Source: Gp6-AA40 sp964505975
GTDB lineage: Bacteria > Acidobacteriota > Vicinamibacteria > Vicinamibacterales > UBA2999
Direction of reading: 5' to 3'
Length of the DNA: 18,003 nt
NCBI GenBank assembly: GCA_964505975.1
Contig: CAZDLW010000096.1
Coordinates: 1-18,003, forward strand
Part shown: positions 1-6,873 of the stretch, piece by piece
Layout of the letters: each line of letters begins with the position of its first letter
Position numbering within the stretch: the first letter of the stretch is position 1
Program-made: the position numbers and the translations under genes
Notes under the pieces: generated by a model
Databases searched by the model: none
Seen by the model: only the letters and a program-made list of their open reading frames with translations
What the model was told of the DNA's origin: nothing

Positions 1-1
1 G

Positions 2-250
2 AACGGCACGTTCGTCTTCAGCGGCAAGGTGAGCGTGGACGAGGTACGGGATCGGCTTGGCGTCGACATCGAGCGTGAAGGCTTCGAGACGGTGGGCGGC
101 TATCTCCTCTCCCACCTCGGCCGTATGCCATATGTGGGCGAGACGTTCGATGTCGATGACCTGGCCGTCGAAGTGCTCGAGGTGGAACGGCGACGCATCA
201 CGAAGGTGCGGGTGCGCCGCGCCCGCGAGCTTGCGCGGGAGCAGCGGTAG
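2..250 (+). CDS. C-terminal end of a CorC/HlyC-family (hemolysin-like / CNNM-type) protein, 5' truncated
   Basis: The reading frame is open from base 2 and ends at TAG 248-250, giving about 82 residues. The segment has the pattern of the C-terminal transporter-associated domain of CorC/HlyC proteins: a short beta stretch (NGTFVFSGKVSVDE), a 'GYLLSHLGRMPYVGE' core, and an ending 'EVLEVERRRITKVRV'. In full-length relatives this domain follows a DUF21 membrane region and a CBS pair, and the proteins are linked to Mg/Co efflux or membrane repair. Those upstream domains lie outside the window, so a soluble CorC form cannot be told from a membrane-bound form. The position shortly upstream of era agrees with the common bacterial order in which corC/hlyC-like genes neighbour era. 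The family call is fairly secure; the exact function is not. Confidence 0.8.
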   Translation, partial: NGTFVFSGKVSVDEVRDRLGVDIEREGFETVGGYLLSHLGRMPYVGETFDVDDLAVEVLEVERRRITKVRVRRARELAREQR

Positions 251-410
251 CGCAGGCGGGCCGACGGCTGAGCGGCTACAATCTCTCCGGGGATGGCGTC
301 GCAACCAACGGCCTCGGTGATTGACGCTCACCCGTGCTCGAGGTTGACACGACTCATCGACCAGGTTCACGTTCTTCTGCGGGCCGTCCAGTGGTCCGAC
401 GGAGTGCCTG

Positions 411-2507
411 ATGCAGACAACACACGACCGCAACCTTCTGGCGGCGCGCCTCCTTGCCCACGTTCGTGCGGCGATCGCAGCCGCTGTCGTGATGCTGATC
501 GTCGTCTCGCCGGCCGCGGCGCAACGCGCGCTGTCGCCGCACGACGTCGCGCGGCTGAGCACGGTGACCGGGGCCGCGTTGTCGCCGGATGGAACGGAGG
601 TGGCGTTTCTGCGCACCGTTCAGCGCGATCCGCTGACCGGTCAGGACGGTGCGGCGTTCGTCGAACTGCACGTCGTGGACATGGAAGGACGCGAGCGCGC
701 CTTCGTGGCCGGCGACGTGAACGTGTCGGGTGTGGCGTGGGCCCCTGATGGGCGGGGCATCTCCTTCCTGGCACGCCGAGGATCGGACGAACGCCGCTCG
801 CTGTACGTCATTCCGCGGGATGGCGGAGAAGCACGGAGAGTGCTCGCGCACACCGCGGAGATTGCCGAGTACGTCTGGAGCCCTGATGGCCGGCAGGTCG
901 CGTTCCTGTCCACTGAGGCACGGAGTCGTGAACAACAGGAGCTCGAGCGCAAGGGCTTCAATCAGATCGTGTACGAGGAGAACCTCCGGCCGGTGCGCGT
1001 CTGGATTGCCGACGTGCCCGCAACCGACGAGACATCGAACCGGCGCATGCTGGACCTGCCGGGGTCTGCGGCCTCCGTACGATGGAGCCCGGCCGGCAAT
1101 CGTCTCGCACTGACGCTGGCGCCCACGCCGCTCGTGGACGACTCGTACATGGAGAAGAGACTGCATGTCGTCGATGCGGCTTCGGGCGCTGTGGTGGCAC
1201 GGATCGAGAACCCCGGGAAGATCGGGGACTTCGCATGGAGTCCCGACGGCGCCCGGCTCGCCGTCGTGGCCGCCGCCGATCCCAACGACCCGCTCGAAGG
1301 CCGGCTCATGGTGGTGTCAGCCAGTGGCGGCGATCTGGTCGACGTGCTGCCGAACTGGGACGCCGGCCACGTGCATGCCGTGGGGTGGCGGGACGCGGAT
1401 ACCGTGGTGTTTCTGGCATACGAAGGCGTGGGCTCGTTCCTCGGCACGGTCGGTCGGACCGGGGACCGCTTCGAAAAGGCGGGGACGCACACGGACCTCG
1501 TGGCGACCGCGCTTTTCGTGTCGCGGAACGGGCATGTGGCGGCGATGATTGGCGACAGCCCACGGCATCCACCGGAAGTGTTCGTGGCGCGGCCAATCCA
1601 CGGCCAGCCCACGCGGCTCACACACAGCAACGCCTGGCTGAAGGACATCGCGCTGGCGCGGCAGGAAGTCGTGCGATACAAAGCTCGCGATGGGCTCGAA
1701 CTGGAAGGCTTGCTCATACGACCGTTGAACGAGCAACCGGGGCGCCGGTACCCGCTCATCCTCGTGGTGCACGGAGGGCCGGAAGCGCATTACTCGAACG
1801 GGTGGTTGACCGGCTATTCGACGCCAGGCCAGGTGGCGGCCTCCCGCGGGTTTGCCGTGTTCTATCCGAACTACCGCGGCAGCACGGGGCGGGGTGTAGC
1901 CTTTTCCAAGCTGAGTCAGGGTGATCCTGCCGGCAAGGAATTCGACGATCTCGTGGACGCCGTCGACCACTTCGTATCGACCGGACTCGTCGATCGCGAG
2001 AAGGTCGGCGTGACAGGCGGGTCGTATGGAGGGTACGCCTCGGCGTGGGCGGCCACCCACTATTCGGATCGATTTGCCGCCAGCGTGATGTTCGTCGGCA
2101 TCAGCAACAAGGTCTCGAAGATCGGCACGTCGGACATTCCCAACGAGCTGTTCATGGTGCACGAGCGGAAGTGGCCCTGGAACGACTGGAATCACTTCCT
2201 CCAGCGGAGCCCCATCTATCACGTCGACAAGGCACGCACGCCGATCCTCATCCTGCACGGGTCCGAAGATCCGCGTGTGCATCCCGGACAGTCGCTCGAG
2301 CTGTACCGTCACCTGAAGCTTCGCACGAACACACCGGTGAGGCTGGTGCTCTATCCTGGCGAAGGACATGGAAATCGGCGCGCGGCCTCGCGCCTCGATT
2401 ACAACCTGCGGCTGATGCAGTGGATGGAGCACTACCTGCAGGGACCCGGGGGGGATCCGCCTCCGTACGAACTGTCGTACGAGGAAGGCAGGAACGAGAC
2501 GAGTTGA
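411..2507 (+). CDS. Secreted S9-family (prolyl oligopeptidase / acylaminoacyl-peptidase-like) serine peptidase
   Basis: This 698-residue protein carries a signal peptide: a basic N-terminus, a hydrophobic stretch at about 20-34, and a likely cut after Ala37 (AAA-QR). It therefore probably acts in the periplasm. Residues about 40-400 form a beta-propeller with repeated 'SPDG' blades (LSPDGTEVAFLR, WAPDGRGISFLA, WSPDGRQVAFLS, WSPDGARLAVVA). The C-terminal alpha/beta-hydrolase domain has the nucleophile elbow GGSYGGY with Ser538, then Asp620 in HGSEDPR and His653 in GEGHGN, so the catalytic triad is intact. Family members release dipeptides or acylated amino acids from oligopeptides; the specificity here cannot be read from sequence. 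The ATG at 411 was chosen because it gives a complete signal peptide. The 160-bp upstream gap has a TACAAT box at 277-282, without a good -35, as a weak promoter candidate. Confidence 0.93.
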   Translation: MQTTHDRNLLAARLLAHVRAAIAAAVVMLIVVSPAAAQRALSPHDVARLSTVTGAALSPDGTEVAFLRTVQRDPLTGQDGAAFVELHVVDMEGRERAFVAGDVNVSGVAWAPDGRGISFLARRGSDERRSLYVIPRDGGEARRVLAHTAEIAEYVWSPDGRQVAFLSTEARSREQQELERKGFNQIVYEENLRPVRVWIADVPATDETSNRRMLDLPGSAASVRWSPAGNRLALTLAPTPLVDDSYMEKRLHVVDAASGAVVARIENPGKIGDFAWSPDGARLAVVAAADPNDPLEGRLMVVSASGGDLVDVLPNWDAGHVHAVGWRDADTVVFLAYEGVGSFLGTVGRTGDRFEKAGTHTDLVATALFVSRNGHVAAMIGDSPRHPPEVFVARPIHGQPTRLTHSNAWLKDIALARQEVVRYKARDGLELEGLLIRPLNEQPGRRYPLILVVHGGPEAHYSNGWLTGYSTPGQVAASRGFAVFYPNYRGSTGRGVAFSKLSQGDPAGKEFDDLVDAVDHFVSTGLVDREKVGVTGGSYGGYASAWAATHYSDRFAASVMFVGISNKVSKIGTSDIPNELFMVHERKWPWNDWNHFLQRSPIYHVDKARTPILILHGSEDPRVHPGQSLELYRHLKLRTNTPVRLVLYPGEGHGNRRAASRLDYNLRLMQWMEHYLQGPGGDPPPYELSYEEGRNETS

Positions 2508-2510
2508 AGG

Positions 2511-3449
2511 ATGATGGCGGCTGGGCTCCACTACACGGCGATCCCGCGGACCCGTGACGTGAAGTCCGGTTTCGTCGCCTTCCTCGGTCGTCCCAACGCC
2601 GGCAAGTCCACGCTGCTCAACCGCATCGTCGGACAGAAGCTGGCCATCGTCTCCGACAAGCCGCAAACGACCCGGACGCGGCTTGTCGGCGTCAAGAACT
2701 ATCCTGCCGGCCAGATTGTCTTCGTGGACACGCCCGGCGTCCACAAGCCGACCCATCGGATGAACGTCCGCATGGTCCACGCTGCGCTCGACACCATGCG
2801 CGAGGTGGATGTGCTGGCGCTCGTCGTGGATGCGTCGGTCAAGTCGGGCCCGGGGGACCGCTACATGATCCGGTTGGTTCGGGACCTCCAGAGGCCAGTC
2901 GTGCTGGTCCTGAACAAGGTGGATCTCATCCCGAAAGAACGGCTCCTGCCCATCATCGATCAGTACCGTCAGGTGCACCCCTTCGTCGAGATCGTGCCGA
3001 TTTCGGCACTCGACGGCACGAACGTCGAGCGGCTCGAGTCGTTGTTCTTCCACTACCTGCCGGAGAGAGCGCCGCTCTATCCACCGGAGTACCTGACGGA
3101 CCAACCCGAGCGCGTGTTCGTGGCGGAAATCGTCCGCGAACAGGTGCTGAGGCTGACGCACCACGAACTGCCGTTCGCGACGGCCGTGATTGTCGATCGG
3201 TTCGAAGAGCCAACCGATGGCGGTGTGCTGGCACTCTACTGCACCATCCTGGTGGAGCGCCCCTCCCAAAAGCCCATCCTGGTCGGCAGGAAGGGCGCGA
3301 TGATCAAGCAAATCGGGACAGCGGCGCGTGCCGGGTTGGAGCAGTTCTTCGGCACGCGGGTCTATCTCGACCTGCACGTCAAGGTGAAGTCCGAATGGCG
3401 CGACGACGAGCGCCTGCTCGACGAGATCGGCGTGCACGGGAAGGGCTGA
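2511..3449 (+). CDS. era: GTPase Era, 16S rRNA-binding ribosome assembly factor
   Basis: Era binds the 3' end of 16S rRNA and helps 30S subunit maturation. The GTPase motifs are all present: G1 GRPNAGKST (residues 26-34), switch I KPQTTRTR, G3 DTPG (Asp73), G4 NKVD (135-138) and G5 SALDG. A C-terminal KH RNA-binding domain contains VGRKGAMIKQIG at about 258-269. The gene starts 3 nt after the peptidase stop, so translation may be coupled; 'gaagg' lies just before ATG 2511. Most Era proteins have only a few residues before the 'SGF' strand. The in-frame GTG at 2559, which would give MKSGFVAFLG, is therefore a serious alternative start yielding a 296-residue protein. Function is certain; the start codon is not. 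Confidence 0.97.
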   Translation: MMAAGLHYTAIPRTRDVKSGFVAFLGRPNAGKSTLLNRIVGQKLAIVSDKPQTTRTRLVGVKNYPAGQIVFVDTPGVHKPTHRMNVRMVHAALDTMREVDVLALVVDASVKSGPGDRYMIRLVRDLQRPVVLVLNKVDLIPKERLLPIIDQYRQVHPFVEIVPISALDGTNVERLESLFFHYLPERAPLYPPEYLTDQPERVFVAEIVREQVLRLTHHELPFATAVIVDRFEEPTDGGVLALYCTILVERPSQKPILVGRKGAMIKQIGTAARAGLEQFFGTRVYLDLHVKVKSEWRDDERLLDEIGVHGKG

Positions 3450-3746
3450 GTAAGCGACCCGAGCGAGGTCCCGCACCCCGGCTCGGCCCTCACGCGCCAG
3501 ATACCTTCTGCCCCACTCCTGTCGCGAAGCCGCATGTTTCCTGCCTGCGGAGCCGGTGTGCGGCACAGGATGACGTTCATGAACAATCTGGGCTAGAGCA
3601 GGGCTAGAGCCGCCGGCTGCCCGTCTTGGCTGGCGCTGCACGCGACCCAGACTGTGTTTGCGTGGTCGCGCCGCGCGTGTTTCTCGTATCGTGGACGCCC
3701 GCCCGCATGCTAGATTGAACCGTTTGTGGAGTAACGGACTTTCCTC
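3450..3746 (+). other. Intergenic region between era and mgtE
   Basis: There is no convincing gene in these 297 bases; short open frames here lack a ribosome binding site and family-like composition. Two structures are visible. An 11-nt unit, gggctagagca, occurs at 3590-3600 and is followed directly by a second copy at 3601-3610 that lacks the last base. A TGC-TAGATT extended -10-like box sits at 3708-3716, about 30 bp before the mgtE start, without a recognisable -35. No rho-independent terminator with a T-tract was found after era. Confidence 0.5.
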
Positions 3747-5120
3747 ATGGTGGCGCAGCGAAGAATCGACCTCGTGCTGGATTCGGTCAAGCGACTGCTG
3801 CGCATCGGTGCGACGGCCAACCTGCTGAACCTGCTGCAGAAGCAGTATCCCGCCGACCTCGCACAGATCTTCAGCGATCTGCCGGATCGCGAGCGTGATG
3901 CCGCGTTTACCCTGCTGGCCGAACGCAACGGCCGGCTGGCGATGGAGGCGGCCGCCGAACTGGGTCCGGAAGCCGGGGCCAAACTGCTGGCGGCGCGGCC
4001 TGCCGAAGAGATCGCCCGGCTGGCGCAGGAAATTCCGTCAGACGACGCGGCAGCGCTCATCGACAACCTGCCCGAGGAGTTGTCGTCCGCCGTCCTGGAC
4101 CTGATGCGCCCGAAGGAATCCGGTGTGGTCGAGAACCTGCTCGAGTACGCGGAGCAGACCGCCGGCCGCATCATGAACCCTCAGGTCTTCGCCTTGAACG
4201 AGGACATCACGGTGGGTGAGGCAATCACCGAGGTGCAGTCGGCCCGAGACGTCGAGATGGTGTTCTATCTCTACGTCGTCGACGAGCGGCGCCACCTCGT
4301 CGGAGTGGTGTCGCTGCGGCGGCTCCTGCTCGTGTCGCCGGAGACGCCGCTCAAGCGCATCATGACGGCAGACCTGATCAGTGTCCGCGCCGACATGGAT
4401 CAGGAGGAAGTGGCCCGGCAGGTTGCCTCGTACAACCTGCTCGCCATTCCGGTGGTGGACGAAGAGAACAAGCTCGTTGGCGTGATCACGGTCGACGACG
4501 TCATCGACGTGATCAAGGACGAGGCGACAGAGGACATCTATCGCCTGGCAGGGGTGTCGGGCGACGAGCGGGCGTTCACACCCGCCCGGGAATCGCTCAG
4601 AAAGCGCCTGCCGTGGCTGAGCATCAACCTGCTCACCGCGTTCGTTGCGGCATCCGTGGTGGCCCTGTTCGAGGATACGATCGGTTTGTTCCCGTTCCTG
4701 GCCGTGTTCATGCCGATCGTGGCCGGCATGGGCGGAAACTCCGCCACACAGACCTTGACCGTCATCGTGCGCGGCATCGCTCTCGGTGAGCTCACGTGGA
4801 GCAATTCGCGAAAGGCGCTCTTGAAGGAGATGGCGGTCGGCGTCGGCAATGGCGTCGTACTCGGGCTGGCCGCCGCGGTGGTGGTCTGGATTGCCCGCGG
4901 CAGTCCCGTCCTGGGACTCGTACTCGGTCTGGCGATGGTCATCAACATGTTCGTCGCCGCGACAGCGGGCACGCTGGTCCCACTGGGCTTGCGCGCGGCG
5001 AACGTGGACCCGGCATTGGCATCGTCCGTGTTCATCACCACGCTGACCGATATGTTTGGCTTTCTGTCGTTCCTGGGTCTGGCCACCTTGTTCGCCGCGC
5101 ACCTGGTGGGGGTCACGTAG
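3747..5120 (+). CDS. mgtE: MgtE-type magnesium channel/transporter
   Basis: This 457-residue inner-membrane protein has the full MgtE layout. A helical MgtE_N superhelical domain (about 15-130) is followed by a CBS pair (about 143-270) with VVDERRHLVGVVSLRRLL and a second copy VVDEENKLVGVITVDDVID, and then five transmembrane helices from about 290 to the end. Within the membrane part, GGNSATQTL (329-337) is the family signature. Asp435 in LTDMFGF matches the pore aspartate known to coordinate Mg in MgtE channels. In the characterised family the cytosolic domains close the pore when cytoplasmic Mg is high. The ATG at 3747 has only a distant purine-rich element (ggag near 3727), so initiation may be weak. 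mgtE separates era from recO, which often lie close together, and may be an independent unit. Confidence 0.95.
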   Translation: MVAQRRIDLVLDSVKRLLRIGATANLLNLLQKQYPADLAQIFSDLPDRERDAAFTLLAERNGRLAMEAAAELGPEAGAKLLAARPAEEIARLAQEIPSDDAAALIDNLPEELSSAVLDLMRPKESGVVENLLEYAEQTAGRIMNPQVFALNEDITVGEAITEVQSARDVEMVFYLYVVDERRHLVGVVSLRRLLLVSPETPLKRIMTADLISVRADMDQEEVARQVASYNLLAIPVVDEENKLVGVITVDDVIDVIKDEATEDIYRLAGVSGDERAFTPARESLRKRLPWLSINLLTAFVAASVVALFEDTIGLFPFLAVFMPIVAGMGGNSATQTLTVIVRGIALGELTWSNSRKALLKEMAVGVGNGVVLGLAAAVVVWIARGSPVLGLVLGLAMVINMFVAATAGTLVPLGLRAANVDPALASSVFITTLTDMFGFLSFLGLATLFAAHLVGVT

Positions 5121-5132
5121 CGTCGCAGCGTC

Positions 5133-5167
5133 AATTCGGAATTCAGAATTCAGAATTCAGAATGAAG
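5133..5167 (+). repeat. Short tandem repeat of a 7-nt AT-rich unit (aattcag)
   Basis: Five consecutive heptads are visible: aattcgg, aattcag, aattcag, aattcag, aatgaag. The three central copies are exact and the flanking ones each carry one or two changes. The run creates three overlapping-style GAATTC sites and is strikingly AT-rich in a very GC-rich window. It lies between mgtE and recO, directly upstream of the likely recO promoter area. It resembles slippage-prone intergenic microsatellites; no function is claimed. Confidence 0.85.
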
Positions 5168-5215
5168 AAATGCGCCACTATCTCTTTGCCGCGTTTCGCG
5201 CGGCTCGGTTCCCGG

Positions 5216-5221
5216 TACAAT
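5216..5221 (+). promoter_or_regulatory. Candidate -10 box for recO (near-leaderless)
   Basis: TACAAT matches the sigma70 -10 consensus at five of six positions. It ends 11 nt before the GTG start of recO, so a transcript would begin only about 5 nt before the start codon. No clear Shine-Dalgarno precedes that GTG, which fits near-leaderless expression. A -35 box is not obvious: GTTTCG at a 17-nt spacing is poor. Confidence 0.35.
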
Positions 5222-5232
5222 AGGCCCTGCCC

Positions 5233-5952
5233 GTGCCGCTCTATACAGCCGATGCTCTGGTGTTGCGGACGTACAACCTGGGCGAAGCCGACCGCATCGT
5301 TGTCTTTTTGACGCGCGATCGTGGGAAGAAGCGCGGGGTGGCCAAAGGCGCCCGGCGGCCCCGATCGCGGTTTACCGGAGCGCTCGAGCCGCTGACCGAG
5401 GTGCACGTTGCGTACTTCGAGAAGGAGCGGCGGGACCTCGTGAGTCTCAACTACGCGGAGACGCTGCGTTCTCCGTTGGGGCTGGCCGGGAAGATGGAGG
5501 GGAGGGGGCGCCTGCACGCGGGCTTTCCGGCTGTGGGCGAAGGGATTTCCCCCGTCTCGCCGGATGCGCTCGGGTACGTCGGCTACTTCGCCGAGCTGCT
5601 CGATGAATGGGCTCAGGAGGCGGATGCCGACGAGCGGTTGTACCGCCTGGGAGCATCCATGTTGGATGCCCTGGCAGGCGGGGCGCCGGTGGAGCCGCTG
5701 GCGCGCTATTTCGAGTACTGGTTGCTTCGACTGCAGGGTCTGTACCCGGAATCGCCCGGCACGCTGTCGGCGGCAGCCGTGGCGTTTCTTGCGGCGTCAC
5801 GGACGGTGGGCCCCAGGGACGTGGGCCGGGTCCCCACCGATCGCCGTGTGATGAAGGAACTGGAGGACGTGCATCGCATGCTCATCACGAGGCATCTGGA
5901 GAAGACGTTGAAATCGGACCGCGTGATCCGGGAACTGCGCCGTCACGCGTGA
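5233..5952 (+). CDS. recO: DNA repair / recombination mediator protein RecO
   Basis: RecO helps load RecA onto SSB-coated single-stranded DNA in the RecFOR pathway. The 239-residue product begins with the typical OB-fold N-terminus (ADALVLRTYNLGEADRIVVF, residues about 6-25). It continues with GVAKGARRPRSRFTGALEP and a helical C-terminal domain (GYVGYFAELLDEW, then YWLLRLQGLYP). It contains no cysteine cluster, unlike zinc-binding RecO proteins. Residues about 83-109 look like an insertion: the usual 'LRSPL...DALGYVGYF' junction is interrupted by roughly 27 Gly/Arg-rich residues that keep the frame. The GTG at 5233 is the only start that gives a normal OB-fold. glyQ follows after 33 bp, so the two may be co-transcribed. 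Confidence 0.93.
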   Translation: MPLYTADALVLRTYNLGEADRIVVFLTRDRGKKRGVAKGARRPRSRFTGALEPLTEVHVAYFEKERRDLVSLNYAETLRSPLGLAGKMEGRGRLHAGFPAVGEGISPVSPDALGYVGYFAELLDEWAQEADADERLYRLGASMLDALAGGAPVEPLARYFEYWLLRLQGLYPESPGTLSAAAVAFLAASRTVGPRDVGRVPTDRRVMKELEDVHRMLITRHLEKTLKSDRVIRELRRHA

Positions 5953-5985
5953 CCGCCTGCATCGCCGAACGGACTATCTGACCGC

Positions 5986-6864
5986 GTGACGCTTCAAGAT
6001 CTCATCCTCAAACTGTCGTCGTTCTGGGCGGCGCAGGGCTGTCTGCTCCAGCAGCCGCTGGATCTGGAGGTTGGTGCGGGCACGTCGCACCCCGAGACGC
6101 TGTTTCGCGTGCTCGGATCCAAGCCGTGGAGTGTCGCCTACGTGCAGCCGTCACGGCGGCCGGACGACGGCCGGTTCGGGCAGAATCCCAACCGGCTGTT
6201 CAAGCACCATCAGTATCAGGTGATTCTCAAGCCGGCACCCGACGAAGTGCAGCAGACCTATCTCGACAGTCTCGAGGCCTGCGGCATCAACCCGCGCCAT
6301 CACGACATTCGTTTCGAGGACGACAACTGGGAGTCTCCGACGCTGGGAGCCTGGGGGATTGGCTGGCAGGTGATGCTCGACGGGCTGGAGATCACACAGT
6401 TCACCTACTTTCAGCAGGTGGGTGGGATCGATCTGGCGCCCATCTCCTGCGAGATCACGTACGGCCTCGAGCGCATTGCGATGTTCCTGCAGCGTGTGGA
6501 CAACGTGTTCGACCTCGAGTGGGGCGGCGGCGTGAAGTACTCCGAGGTGCGGCTCCAGGACGAGATCGATCAGTCGAAATATGCCTTCGGGCAGGTGGAC
6601 ATGCCCGCGGAGGAGTTCGCCGCGGTACATCGGAAGCTGTTCGACACGTACTTCGCGCTCGCGCAGACGCTCCTGGCATCCGGCCTGATTTGGCCTGCGC
6701 TGGAACATTGTCTGAAGTGCTCTCACGTGTTCAACGTGCTGCACTCGAGCGGCAGCATTGGCGTCACGGAGCGTGCGGCCTACATCCTGCGCGTTCGACA
6801 ACTGGCCGTGCGCATCGCGAAGGCGTACGTCGACTCGACGGAGCCGGTCGCAGAGAGCCTCTAG
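5986..6864 (+). CDS. glyQ: Glycyl-tRNA synthetase alpha subunit
   Basis: This is the catalytic class II subunit of the bacterial alpha2beta2 glycyl-tRNA synthetase, which activates glycine with ATP and charges tRNA-Gly in the cytoplasm. The 292 residues match the family length. Recognisable segments are FWAAQGCLLQQPLDLEVGAG near the N-terminus, VQPSRRPDDGR (about 53-63), DNWESPTLGAWGIGWQV, EITQFTYFQQVGG, and EITYGLERIAMFLQ, the class II motif 3 region. The C-terminal helical part has SIGVTERAAYILRVRQLA. The start is GTG 5986, because it places the first helix (LQDLILKLSSFW) at the normal distance. The stop at 6862-6864 is followed 9 nt later by the glyS start, an expected operon. Confidence 0.98.
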   Translation: MTLQDLILKLSSFWAAQGCLLQQPLDLEVGAGTSHPETLFRVLGSKPWSVAYVQPSRRPDDGRFGQNPNRLFKHHQYQVILKPAPDEVQQTYLDSLEACGINPRHHDIRFEDDNWESPTLGAWGIGWQVMLDGLEITQFTYFQQVGGIDLAPISCEITYGLERIAMFLQRVDNVFDLEWGGGVKYSEVRLQDEIDQSKYAFGQVDMPAEEFAAVHRKLFDTYFALAQTLLASGLIWPALEHCLKCSHVFNVLHSSGSIGVTERAAYILRVRQLAVRIAKAYVDSTEPVAESL

Positions 6865-6873
6865 CAACGACGC

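Noticed and set aside
344..349. TTGACA upstream of the S9 peptidase gene
   Set aside because: The -35 is perfect, but nothing resembling a -10 lies 16-18 nt downstream (TTCACG, TCACGT, CACGTT).
3590..3610. 11-nt tandem duplication (gggctagagca) between era and mgtE as a regulatory operator
   Set aside because: Only two copies, not palindromic, and not positioned against a good promoter; it is recorded as a small duplication only.
1317..3641. A 774-codon open frame on the minus strand across the peptidase and era genes
   Set aside because: It is antisense to two clearly real genes, is rich in Arg/His/Val as expected from the complement of GC-rich coding DNA, and contains no recognisable domain.
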